The notes under the pieces were generated by a model. The model saw nothing but the letters and a program-made list of their open reading frames with translations, did not search any database and was not told where the DNA came from. Both the position numbers and the translations under genes were made by a program. Of a DNA stretch of 64,000 nucleotides, positions 19,893 to 29,623 are shown piece by piece (position 1 is the stretch's first letter; every line of letters begins with the position of its first letter). Origin of the DNA: Sergeia podlipaevii (Eukaryota; Euglenozoa; Kinetoplastea; Trypanosomatida; Trypanosomatidae); contig JASANZ010002255.1 in the NCBI GenBank assembly GCA_030849805.1, forward strand, positions 1 to 64,000. The letters run 5' to 3'.

Positions 19893-22295
19893 CAAGTGAA
19901 CAGCACTACTGAAGGGTGGGTGAAGATTCTGTTATTGCAATGCTGGGACACCTTTGGCTCGCTCTTGAATTTATTTATCTCTTTAAAATATGTTTCGTGT
20001 CTTTTTTTATTTTCTATAAAGGGATACTGTTCTTGATCTCTCGTTTTCTCCTCACGCTTTCTGAGAAAATTACGCTCACTGCGGACTATGCACACAAAGA
20101 CAGAAATGCAGGTTGAAGTTAATATGACCAAATGTTATGTTTTTCTTTTCTTTCCAAAGAAATAGCAACGTATGGAAACGAGTCTCCGACACAAAATTTC
20201 TCCCCCTGCCCCTCTCCCTCTCGCTTTCTGTTTCCTCTTACTTATTTCTTCCCCTTATCGCTCTTCTACTGCTTAATAGCGCGATGAGCAAATTTGCCTC
20301 AACAATGATGCCAAATAGAGAAAAAAAAAGGAAGGTTAGCGGGTGGTGGGCTGAAAGGAAAAAAAATAAATAAAAAAAGATATAACACAGTGACTAAGAG
20401 ACGGTGCGCCTGTGTACTTGAACGCGTGCGTGTGTATGCGCGCGGCGTTTTTTTTTCTCTTTCTTGTTCTGTTTGCTCGTAGTGAACACTATTGTGAGAA
20501 CATTGAAAAAAAAATGCGAAAGAAAAGTTCACGTAGAGAGAAATGAAAGCAATGATAATATGTAAGCAGGTGAGCCAGTAACCCACAATCTCTATGAGAT
20601 GTTAGTCAAATAATAATAACAATCATAAGAGAGAGAGAGAGAAGCCGCCCAGGTTGTCGCGCAGCTAAAATAATAATAAGAAAAAAAGCCAAAGAAGCAC
20701 GGGAAGCCTGCCTGTTTGCGTGCAGGAGAGCCTCCTCTACTTCCCTACCGCGATCTCTCTCTTTCTATTTTTGCTCAGCTCCTCAAAAGAACCATTTTTT
20801 TTTTTTAAATTCTCTCTTGCTTTACTTTACGATATCACCTCCAAAAATTCTGTTACAAAAGAAAAAAAAATTCACGCCCTAAAGCGCCATATATAAAAGT
20901 AAAAGTAAAACAATTATATATCCTCGTACGTATGCTTTCATATTGAAAGTGGAGAGAAAGAAAACGAACGAGTGCACGCACACACAGAAACACACACTCA
21001 CATCCTTAACAAATATCAATATATATGTCCTTCTCTTTTCTTTGCTTTTGCTTTGAAGTGCAAACATATATATGTTAAAACACCTTCTCATCTTCAGCTC
21101 AGCTCACCTTCTCCTTGACCTGTTTCTTCCAGTTGTTCTGCGTCCTCGTCAATTAAATATAAAAAAAGGAGGCTTCACATGAACAGATAAGACAACAAGG
21201 AAGAAACGGGTAGAAAGAAATCAGTGAAATGAGAAAACAACAGCAATGGAAGGAATCAAATCAAAACCACAAATAACCATTATCTAACCCATCAAACTCG
21301 CATATGGTCCTACAATTTTTTTTTCTTTTTCATCCTATTTTTTTTCGTTATGAAGATGCGCTGGACATCGCAGTTTTTTTTTTTTGACGTCTTCTTCGAC
21401 AGCGTGCTTGCTTGTACATTATACTGACCAGTAGTGATACATACAGGTTCATTTTTTTTCTTTTTTTTTAAAGAAGAAAGTGCATGTTACTAAGCCCACA
21501 CTCTATCTACTACTTGAATGATAACACATACACATGTAAAAGATCCCCCCCTATTAAAAAAAAAAACATACAGTGCAAATACATCCCACGCGCGGTGTGA
21601 CGTACCGTAGGCAATAAAATGCGTTTGCTTTTTTTTTTTTTGGAAGGACTTCTTTCACATTTCATTTCGTAGCATTTGCAAATGCGAGCCAAAGTACTTA
21701 CAAGCTTCCTCATAATCAAAAAAAAAAGCAAAAAAACAGCACATGTACAATTCTTCCTCACTTTAAATCTTTTCATGTATTGCCCTTTACCCACCAATTT
21801 AACTATTTTATCTTTTTTCATAGTGATAATAAAAGCAGTAAAGGTGTGCATATATATTTGTGTGTGCGTGCGATAAAGAACAAACATCTATATATAATAT
21901 AAAGAAGCAGTTGCGGGCGTCGGTGAGTGCGTACAAACATATAAAGCTTAAAAGAAAATGGCGAGTAGCTGCCAACCCATTAACACACATGCAGATTATA
22001 AAGCAGCCCCTCGTTCATGTTCTTCCTACACACGTACACATCACACACACGGCTAGCTTCCATTCTTGCGAAAAGGAAAAAAACAACAACACAAAATTGA
22101 AAAAGAGAAAAAAAGCGACAACAACAAAAAGAAAAATTTGGGAGATGTAAAAAAAATTGTAAAAGCCATACATATATTTATCCATGCACATGTGCATGTG
22201 TGTATGTTTGTGTGTATATGACATTTTCCCCCCTCCCTTTATTTCTTTTATTTTCACCCATTTAGCTGTCGTTTGTCTCTCTTTTTTCTCTCTTC
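19893..22295. other. 2.4-kb intergenic region without a recognisable gene
   Basis: The longest internal gap. It is AT-rich, with a GA repeat near 20630-20642 and T runs near 20795-20806, 21374-21385 and 21630-21642. The interval 20640-20770 is less AT-rich and has a short inverted repeat (CCTGC/GCAGG) near 20708-20727. Open frames are short and dominated by Phe/Lys/Cys. It may simply combine a long 3' UTR and a 5' leader, or hide a non-coding RNA. Confidence 0.5.
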
Positions 22296-22607
22296 TTACA
22301 GGGATTCATCATCGAGCTTTTCGTTCTTGGCCTTGGCTTCCTCTTCGGCTTCCTTGCGTTCGCGAATGCGCTTCTGAGCGGCGGCACGTTTCTCCTGGCG
22401 GCTCTTGAGCTCAGGCGCGGGCCAGGTGATGAAGCATACAACACTGCAGGCAATCACTGCAATAAGGAATGCCATGACCAGGAGGCTACCGACACAGCCG
22501 GTAGCACAGCGCTGCTTGCCGAAGAGCGAAGAATCTTCGGCATGGGCAGGAGAAACAGTGAACCCGAGGGCAGCCACAAAGGAAGCAAGAATCACCTGAG
22601 AGAGCAT
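22296..22607 (-). CDS. Small signal-peptide and transmembrane protein, unknown function
   Basis: A 103-residue protein. Residues 1-23 look like a cleavable signal peptide ending in AHA, followed by a short segment with two cysteines (KQRCATGC). A hydrophobic helix follows at about 41-62 (SLLVMAFLIAVIACSVVCFI), then a 40-residue highly charged Lys/Arg/Glu tail. This predicts a type I single-pass protein with a tiny lumenal part and a cytosolic helical tail. The ATG at 22607 is chosen because the upstream in-frame extension is AT-derived leader and a good splice acceptor lies 105 bases upstream. I do not recognise the family. Confidence 0.7.
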   Translation of the reverse strand: MLSQVILASFVAALGFTVSPAHAEDSSLFGKQRCATGCVGSLLVMAFLIAVIACSVVCFITWPAPELKSRQEKRAAAQKRIRERKEAEEEAKAKNEKLDDESL

Positions 22608-22712
22608 CTTGAAATATTTTTTTTTCCCTTTCCGTCTAACAAAAAGAAACAAAACAGAAATATATATATAATAGATTGAAATTAGAGCTTTATATACACG
22701 TAGATGAATAAA

Positions 22713-22758
22713 CTTCATATATATTTGTTAAGACAGAAGAGAGAGAGAGAGAGAGAGA
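22713..22758 (-). promoter_or_regulatory. Predicted trans-splice acceptor for the small membrane protein
   Basis: Read on the minus strand, a CT repeat (22731-22758) is followed by AT-rich sequence; the first AG is at 22714-22713. This gives a 5' UTR of about 105 bases before the ATG at 22607. It is a prediction from the polypyrimidine-AG rule. Confidence 0.45.
22738..22758. repeat. (GA)n microsatellite
   Basis: An uninterrupted GA dinucleotide repeat, which is a CT tract on the coding strand. Confidence 0.9.
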
Positions 22759-23468
22759 TTCAATAAAAAAAGAGCATAAATGAATGCATATTATGATAAG
22801 AAATGATGCCAACAATTTAACAGCTGCGCAGCCAGACACGGAAGCAAATCACCAATTTTCTCCTGATGATTTCTATATACATATATATTTAAAAGGTAAA
22901 TAAATAAATATAGTGTTCTAAGATAAAAAAAAATAATTATCAACTTACAATATTCTAACAGGTTTGCGCACGCATGAAAAACATGGAGAGAGAGAGGAGA
23001 AAGCACACGCGGCAAAGCAGTTCAAAAACAACAACATAATAATAACAAAATGATGAACACAATAGTAGTAGTAGTTGTAGTGATAAAAGTATGCTCTCTC
23101 TACCTCTAAAGTGTAGAGCAACAAACATTTTCATATGCATACCATGCACTATGTTCTTCCGTTTTTCTTCTTCTTAAAACTGCTGTCGTCGTTTTGCAAC
23201 TCTAAAAAATAGTAATAACAATATTAACTCGTTGCGCCTTAAAAAAACTGAAGAGACGCGCTCCTTCAACTAAAATTTCGTTTCACACACGTGTTCTCTC
23301 TTTCTCTCTCTCTCCTTTGCCCGTCTATTGCACACACAACAGCAAAGATAACAGCAAATCTATTTCTCACTCAGAATGAGAAGAAAGAGAAAGAGAGGAT
23401 GAGGGAAGGAGCCGCTGTGTTGCTCCACTCCCCCAAAAAAGTACCTCCCCCTCTTCTATGAGTTAAAC

Positions 23469-26400
23469 TCAAGCCGAGGCATCTTCGACACCACCGCCAC
23501 CACCGGCCAGCGCTTGTAGTTCGGCATATATCTCCTGCCACTCCTGACGTTCCTTGCTGAGCACCTCAATGAACTCCTTACTGTTCGCCAACTTCTTCCC
23601 CGCCTCTTGCAGCTTGCGCTCATGCATTTGCGCCTGCGCGGTGTAGGTACTCTCGAGCTCCTCCATCCTGCCGCGCATAATAAAAATGTCCTCCTCCACC
23701 CTCGCCAGCTCTTCTCGCAGGCTCCAGAACTCTCGCTGGTGCTCTTCTTGTTGTTGAGCTGCCGCTTGTCGCCTGCGAGCAGCGGCGCCACCGAAGGTGA
23801 GCGACACACGCACCGCACCAGCATCTAGCATGACGCCTGGGGCTTCGCTAGGATGCACTCCAAGCAGCCGGCTCGCTGTCGCGGGGTTGCTGCTGTTGGT
23901 GCTTGGGCTCATACTTAGCCGCATGCCACTTCCATGCAACGTCGTGGAGGAGGGCTGCTGCTGCGGCTTTAAGCACGTAACGGTGTGTTCCACAGCCGCT
24001 TCTGCCGCTGCCGCCAGCTCCTTTACCCGCATGAGAAGCGTTTCTCTGCTGCTGCTGGGGGTGGCTGCACAATCAATGGCATCCGCGCCGCTCAGACGCA
24101 TAGAGGCCCGCGAAGTGACAGATGAAGACAGCGTTGCGATGGTTGAGGCCCGAGGGGTGGTGCAGCGGTACCCACCTGGAGAGGCAACAAGAGATGCGCG
24201 AGTGTCGCCGCTTGCCGCTTCCTTCATGTTTGTACTCAGTGACTGCCTCTGTTTCTGCTGCTGCTGCTGTTGATGGGCTAGCTGCCCCCTCATCATGGGA
24301 GACACAGACTTGAGTGGAGAGGACTCCGACACAGGGCGAAGCTGTCTGGGGCCGTTTTGGTCTGCTTCTTCAGCTGTGCTTAAGACACCAGTGAAGGTAC
24401 GCGCTGTGGCGCTGCTGGTAGTGGTGGTGGGCACTGTAACCAAAGACCGTGCGGAGGAGGTACTGGGAGCTGTAGAAGCGAGTGTGGTTGGAAGTGCGCT
24501 CAGCCGGCCGCTGCCTCGAGTGGAAATCTGCCGTGTATGCATGAGGGACATGCGGGGATGATGATGATGCTGACCGGTGCTCTCCTTCACATCCACGTCA
24601 GGCTGTTGCTGAAGAAACTGCAACTGGGCTTCAATATAGGGCAGCGTGCGAACCACCACTGTGTGATGCTGCTGCTGTCTCCGCCGGCGCCGTGTGCTCG
24701 CTCGACTGATGTGGCTAGGATGCTGACTGATGCTCTTTGAATGAGAAAGAGCCTTCCGCGATGACGACATCCACCGCGAAGCTGAGAAGTCGGTTTGCCC
24801 CTCCTTCCACTCAACCTGCTCACCGTCGTCGCCCCCCTCACTGCCCGTGTTGTCCTCCGCTTCCCACTCAAGCGCCACCTCCGCCACTCCGAGCTCTGCC
24901 AACTGCCTTACCAAGTACTCCTGCTGCGCCTTAAGGGCTTTCAATTTCTCTCGCAGGAAGGGCTCACAGTGGTGCTTGTAGGCCTCCTTCATACGCGCAG
25001 CAAGAGCTCTGCGCCGCACTCGCAAGGCTTCAATTTCCGTCTCGTACTGCCGCTGCACACGAAGCTGCTCGCTGTCAAGCTGCTTGCTCACGGTGGCCAC
25101 AGGCGGGATCGCATAATGAAGAAGGGGTAAATACACAACAGGAGGAGGGAGACAGCTGCTGCCGCGGCTGGCGAGGGTGGTCGTGGAGCGGCGCGAGAGA
25201 AGCACCTGCCGTGTGCGGGTGGGAGACGCGCCATCCTCTGGAGGGGAGGCAAAGAGAGCCTTGCAGATGCTTGTCTTGTTGGGGCTGGTCTGACCACTGC
25301 CGGGGGCGCCTGCCGCAGCACGAGGTGAAGGGGGCTGTGAAGACTGGACAGACAGCGTTGGCGACGAGGACGGCGTCCCTGCTGCTGCGGCTGCTTTCTT
25401 TTGGCTATTCCTGCGCTTCTCCAAGAGACGATCTTCAAGGCGCTTACGAAGTACCTCGTCCTCTCCGTCCTCCGCGAGCTCACGTGCGCGCAGCTGAAGC
25501 TCCTCCTCATAGCGCCACGCGGACCGCTGCAGTCGCGACGCGCATGTCACAAATGTAGAAAGCGGTTTCGCGCTGAGGTGGGACTCCGTCGCCCCACCAA
25601 AGTACGAAAAGAAACCGTTGTTGCCATCGTTGAGATTTGCGTTGGCCCGCGTGACCCTCGCGCGTGAGACGCACGACGCCGCAGGCGCGGAAGGAACCTG
25701 AATGCATATCATAGCGAGTGCCTCTGCCTCTGCCATGAGGGAATCCAGAAACTGCACTAAAGTGTCGCGTGAGTGGTCGGAAAGCACAGAGCATGAGCGA
25801 CGAGCGTCTACCAACACAGAAGGCTGCCTGGCCTGCTCGCGGCGGCACTGACGGGTGGCGCTTGTAGTGACGCGCGCTCCATCCATCTGTGCTGCCTCCT
25901 CACTGTCCATTTCCATGAGTGCGACGCTGTCTTCCATACTGTCTGCCATAGAGTCCTTCCCTCTCCCATCTCCTTCCTCTTTTTCTTCTCCTCCACCCGT
26001 GTTGCTGATGGAGTGATTAGTGCCCGCCTCTGCGTCTGCATCTGGGCTGCGCGCGCTGGAACTTCGAGTGCTGATGCTCCCTTCTCCATCGTCATCATCG
26101 TCATCGCCTACCTCCTCGCCCCCAACCTCTTGCACCACGCATTTGTTCACAATTTCCTGCTCTCCGTCTTCACACTCTGTCTCCTCGCCATCCTCCTTGA
26201 CATTACCCTTGTGCAGGAGTTGCAGCTGATCCCACATGCGCTTCAGAGCGTCTCGGCGAGCCTCTAGCGTCTTTACTCGCTCTCGCTTCTCCTGAGCCAT
26301 ATCACGCAGCATCTCCAGCTCTTCTCGCGCTCTATAAGGATCTAACAGGGCACGCATGCCTGCCTTGGCCCGTGCGGTGCGCTGGGCGTAGGTGTCTCCC

Positions 26401-27458
26401 AGTTCCATCAGCTTTGCTGCTTCACCATCAAGAGCGCCTAGCTCTGCCTGCTTGCTCGCTAGCACCACATCTGCCCGTGCCAGAAGAATGTCTAGTTGCT
26501 TTGCCTGCATCTCCTTCTCCTTGTCCTCGTCCTGCTGAACGTGGGATTGGAGACTCGCTTCCCAAGGAGGTCGAATGAAACTGCTTACGCTCCGCTCGCC
26601 TTCCCGCCACGCGGAGCTACTAGTCTCACCCTCGCTCATGCCGCCTACCTGCTGAGGGCCCCCGCGAGACCTGGATGACTGATTGCCCCCAGACGCTGTT
26701 CCCCCAATCCCTCCATGACGGCGTGGGGAGACACCCGCCATGGCCGCCGCTGCTTGAACGGAGGAGAAGATAAACGGCGGCATCGTTGAAGCGCGTGGGG
26801 TAAACGGAGTTTCGTTGCCCATGTAGCTGGAGCGCATGGCGCCAGGGGCGCAAGGCTCACCACCACCACCACTGTTTTGACATGGGGAGGTCAAGTCGGC
26901 GCTGTGATGGGGAGATGTATTGGTGTTGCTGAGACCTCCAGGGAGCGAAGAGGAGGCGGGGTTGTAAAAGAACTCGTGCTGGAAGAGTTCTGACGCAGGA
27001 ATTGACAAGTTACCGTACTCATCAAGCTGAAAGTCAGCGAAAGCACGACTCTTCACTGTTGCTCGCCGTGAGGTAGCTGCTGCTGCTGCAGCCGCAACTG
27101 CTGCCGCCACTGCTGCCGAAGGCTTTGTTACTATCTTTCCTTCTTCCGCTGCTTCACGTGTGTTGGCAGTACTACCACCACCGTCGCCACCGCTTGTGCG
27201 GTAGTGTGCACTGTTGCGTACGCTTCCCCCAGTTCCGCGGCTCCTTCGTGATGTGAGAACAATATTTCCCCCCTTTTGCTGAAGCGGGCGGTTGGTAGGC
27301 CGCGCCGACAGTGGCGTCGTGCTGCGCCTTCCACTCCCCCCTCCACCACTGGTACTATAGTGCACGCGTGAGGCGGGAGCTGAACTGCCAACGACACTAT
27401 GAGAGGTAGGCCGTCTAGGAGACGCAGGTGCACACACGTTGTGTGGCACTATGTTCAT
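23469..27458 (-). CDS. Large coiled-coil protein, unknown function
   Basis: A 1329-residue protein with no recognised domain. The N-terminal third is basic and Ser/Gly/Thr rich, with an alanine run near residues 115-135. Coiled-coil heptads are visible at about 305-415 (starting near QLDILLARADVVLASKQAEL), around 700-720, around 820-910, and in the last 90 residues (EEHQREFWSLREELARVEED onward). Between them are acidic (DDDDDDGEG) and Ser/Gln-rich linkers, including a short poly-Gln near 1066. Such proteins in trypanosomatids are often cytoskeletal or flagellar, but nothing here proves it. The ATG at 27458 is the first in frame. Confidence 0.75.
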   Translation of the reverse strand: MNIVPHNVCAPASPRRPTSHSVVGSSAPASRVHYSTSGGGGSGRRSTTPLSARPTNRPLQQKGGNIVLTSRRSRGTGGSVRNSAHYRTSGGDGGGSTANTREAAEEGKIVTKPSAAVAAAVAAAAAAATSRRATVKSRAFADFQLDEYGNLSIPASELFQHEFFYNPASSSLPGGLSNTNTSPHHSADLTSPCQNSGGGGEPCAPGAMRSSYMGNETPFTPRASTMPPFIFSSVQAAAAMAGVSPRRHGGIGGTASGGNQSSRSRGGPQQVGGMSEGETSSSAWREGERSVSSFIRPPWEASLQSHVQQDEDKEKEMQAKQLDILLARADVVLASKQAELGALDGEAAKLMELGDTYAQRTARAKAGMRALLDPYRAREELEMLRDMAQEKRERVKTLEARRDALKRMWDQLQLLHKGNVKEDGEETECEDGEQEIVNKCVVQEVGGEEVGDDDDDDGEGSISTRSSSARSPDADAEAGTNHSISNTGGGEEKEEGDGRGKDSMADSMEDSVALMEMDSEEAAQMDGARVTTSATRQCRREQARQPSVLVDARRSCSVLSDHSRDTLVQFLDSLMAEAEALAMICIQVPSAPAASCVSRARVTRANANLNDGNNGFFSYFGGATESHLSAKPLSTFVTCASRLQRSAWRYEEELQLRARELAEDGEDEVLRKRLEDRLLEKRRNSQKKAAAAAGTPSSSPTLSVQSSQPPSPRAAAGAPGSGQTSPNKTSICKALFASPPEDGASPTRTRQVLLSRRSTTTLASRGSSCLPPPVVYLPLLHYAIPPVATVSKQLDSEQLRVQRQYETEIEALRVRRRALAARMKEAYKHHCEPFLREKLKALKAQQEYLVRQLAELGVAEVALEWEAEDNTGSEGGDDGEQVEWKEGQTDFSASRWMSSSRKALSHSKSISQHPSHISRASTRRRRRQQQHHTVVVRTLPYIEAQLQFLQQQPDVDVKESTGQHHHHPRMSLMHTRQISTRGSGRLSALPTTLASTAPSTSSARSLVTVPTTTTSSATARTFTGVLSTAEEADQNGPRQLRPVSESSPLKSVSPMMRGQLAHQQQQQQKQRQSLSTNMKEAASGDTRASLVASPGGYRCTTPRASTIATLSSSVTSRASMRLSGADAIDCAATPSSSRETLLMRVKELAAAAEAAVEHTVTCLKPQQQPSSTTLHGSGMRLSMSPSTNSSNPATASRLLGVHPSEAPGVMLDAGAVRVSLTFGGAAARRRQAAAQQQEEHQREFWSLREELARVEEDIFIMRGRMEELESTYTAQAQMHERKLQEAGKKLANSKEFIEVLSKERQEWQEIYAELQALAGGGGGVEDASA

Positions 27459-27559
27459 CTTGTACTACTCTGGTATTCCTAAAGAGTTATTGCAAACAAC
27501 AACAACAACAATGCTTCTAAATTTCCAAAAAAAAAGGTCTAAGTGACGAGTAATGTGTG

Positions 27560-27581
27560 TATATATATATATATATATATA
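27560..27581. repeat. (TA)11 microsatellite
   Basis: An uninterrupted TA dinucleotide repeat in the leader side of the coiled-coil gene. Confidence 0.9.
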
Positions 27582-27739
27582 GTTCTATGCAGGAGAATCT
27601 CAGAGTAAGGTGCTCTAGCACGGACAAACAACGACAGCAGCAGATAACAAGGAGAGGAGCGGTTTTTTGCTATCCACTCTTTGCGTTGCTGCAAGGGTCC
27701 TGATTGTAGCTATTTCCCCTATATTGCTAATAATAACAA

Positions 27740-27761
27740 TTTTTTTTTTTTTTTTTTTTTT
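27740..27761. repeat. T22 homopolymer
   Basis: The longest homopolymer I noticed in the window; it is an A tract on the transcribed-sense strand. Its length may be assembly dependent. Confidence 0.9.
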
Positions 27762-28295
27762 GATTGTTTGAAGAGAAGGAAAAGGAAAAACAGAAAATAA
27801 CAATAATAATAATAATAATAATATAGTTACCCTCAATGCAGAGATTTAATCGTAGAAGAACAGCGGATTCATGCAGATTTACTGCTCGCCTTTTTTTTTT
27901 TTCTCTCCTCTTCATCCCCTCCTTTTTTTTTTGCCTCCTTGTCACCAAGAAGCTGGGAGTACTAGCACCCCGCAATCATTTTTTACCTCCTTTCTTTTTT
28001 GGGGGGTGCTTCCGAGAATAAATTTCAAGCAGTGCCGTCTATCGTACCTATACACGCCAAACTCACTACCCTCCTTCCTGCTTCCTCCTTCTTCCTTTAC
28101 TCTCTCAATTTCTCTACGAGTGGGCGAGAAGAGTAAGATAAGAGAGCAAAGTGTGTGATAAAGGGGAGAGGGAGGAAGTTAACAACTTCACATCGACAAC
28201 GCTGACTATTGATATATTTACATGCAAAAATACTGCACACGCACGACAAACAACAACCAAACAACAACCAAACAAACAAACAAAACAAACTGAGA

Positions 28296-28324
28296 AAAAT
28301 AAATAAATAAATAAATAAATAAAA
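28296..28324. repeat. (AAAT)n microsatellite
   Basis: A tandem tetranucleotide repeat downstream of the roadblock light-chain gene's neighbour, in non-coding sequence. Confidence 0.85.
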
Positions 28325-28518
28325 CATTGACGACACTGCAGCAGCGCTCCCGTTTTCCATCTATATTTGCAAGCAAAAGCCATATATATGCCCTGCATCA
28401 CCAAAAAGAAAGAAAGAAAGGAATAAAAAGTACAGCGGACATCCTTCACCAATATCCGCTTTTCCTTCTTCCCTCCTTTTTTTTTTCCTCCAATGGCGTG
28501 TGCTTGTATGCGCTGTGT

Positions 28519-28866
28519 TTAGCTGCTGGGTGCCTCAAGGGCCACCTCATAACCTACGGGCTGCTGGATTACAATCAACAGATACTTGCTATCAGGTGCG
28601 ACGATCACCTCATCCTTCTTGGTACGCAGGCGAATCAGCATCAGCTCATTGTTGTTATCGATGTCCTGAATAACGCTGCGGGCCTTCATGGCGAGAGATT
28701 GAAAGAGGGCGGCGTACTGGACGGTGAGCTCGCGTGAGGCCTCAGAGAAGCTGTGGCGGATAGCAATTCCTTCGTTATTGACAATAAGGAAACCGCGCAC
28801 ACCAGGCTGAGAGGTGATACGCTTCACGAGTTCCTCAATATCAGGTCCGCTACCTGTGGCTGCCAT
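28519..28866 (-). CDS. DYNLRB: Dynein light chain, roadblock/LC7 family
   Basis: A 115-residue protein matching the roadblock/LC7 fold along its length. It has an N-terminal helix (DIEELVKRITSQPGVRGFL), the VNNEGIAIRHSF strand, a central helix (YAALFQSLAMKARSVIQDID), the NNELMLIRLRTKKDEVIVAPD hairpin region, and YLLIVIQQP. These align by eye with the human DYNLRB1 pattern (GVQGIIVVNTEGI; RLRSKK-type; APDxxYFLIVIQ). About 12 extra residues follow the usual end. It should dimerise on dynein intermediate chains of cytoplasmic or intraflagellar-transport dynein. The ATG at 28866 is preferred; the longer upstream frame is leader sequence, and a splice site is predicted at 29003. Confidence 0.93.
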   Translation of the reverse strand: MAATGSGPDIEELVKRITSQPGVRGFLIVNNEGIAIRHSFSEASRELTVQYAALFQSLAMKARSVIQDIDNNNELMLIRLRTKKDEVIVAPDSKYLLIVIQQPVGYEVALEAPSS

Positions 28867-29623
28867 TTTCCTCTTGTGTATGTATAAATAATATTGTGTT
28901 TTTCCCACTGCTGGCTGTTTGTTCTTCCTCGGCTCTTCTCGCGTGGATCTATCTTGTGTGTGCGTGTGTATGTTCCTTCTTCTTATTCTTCTTCTCTTTT
29001 TCTTAACATGGTACATAGCAAAAAAATAAAAATAAAAATAAAAAATATCGTAAGAGGTAAGCAAATGAATGAATATTTCAAAAGAAGAGAAAAAAGGAAG
29101 AAAAATGCAATCCGGATGCGAGAGATTGGATGCGGCTGTATCTCTTTGCTTTCTTCTTTTGAATATAGATTTCTGTTTTCATTGTTTAAATATGTAGCGC
29201 GGGCAACGGGCTCGTAATAACAACAACAAAATAAGAGAACAATATATAAAAAGTCGTAATATGTGATGATAATATGCGTTGTACGGTCCACGCATGCATT
29301 TAGAAGAGAGACAGAGAGAGAGAGAGAAAAAAAAAAAGGAAGGACAAGAAAGAAAGAAAGAAAAGCAAGAACATCTGCGCAGGCGTAGCCACACACACAC
29401 ACACACCAAGCACAGGGGCATCTGAGCTGCCTAAGTGTAAAGGTTACGCACGCACAAATGGAAAATGATGATAAAAAACAAAAAATAAGCATCTGAAACT
29501 CATCTGCCACTAGAGAGATTCTCTTTCTCTCTCTCTCTCTCTCTCATACAATATATAAACAAACACGTGCATAATGCGTAGACTTGCAACAGTTGTACTA
29601 TATATATATATATTTGTGCGCTG
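28867..29623. other. Intergenic spacer with simple repeats
   Basis: Holds the predicted acceptor, a GA repeat near 29310-29326, a CA repeat near 29389-29406, a CT repeat near 29524-29545 and a TA repeat near 29600-29612. A 175-codon minus-strand frame here is Phe/Leu/Cys-rich translation of these tracts and is not considered real. Confidence 0.6.
29002..29105 (-). promoter_or_regulatory. Predicted trans-splice acceptor for the roadblock light chain
   Basis: On the minus strand a CT-rich tract (29105-29080) is followed by AG-free AT-rich sequence up to AG at 29003-29002. This predicts a 5' UTR of about 135 bases. Confidence 0.45.

Larger units (their letters stand above)
22608..23468. other. 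Intergenic spacer
   Basis: AT-rich spacer with a TA repeat near 22661-22671 and the GA repeat at 22738-22758. Apart from the predicted acceptor I see no gene. Confidence 0.6.
27459..28518. other. Intergenic spacer rich in simple repeats
   Basis: Contains a CAA repeat near 27494-27510, (TA)11 at 27560-27581, a 22-base T run at 27740-27761, an AAT repeat near 27800-27823 and an AAAT repeat at about 28296-28324. I see no gene. Confidence 0.65.

Noticed and set aside
28983..29510. 175-codon minus-strand frame with many Phe, Leu and Cys residues
   Set aside because: It is a translation of CT/TG/T tracts in the spacer, not a believable membrane protein.
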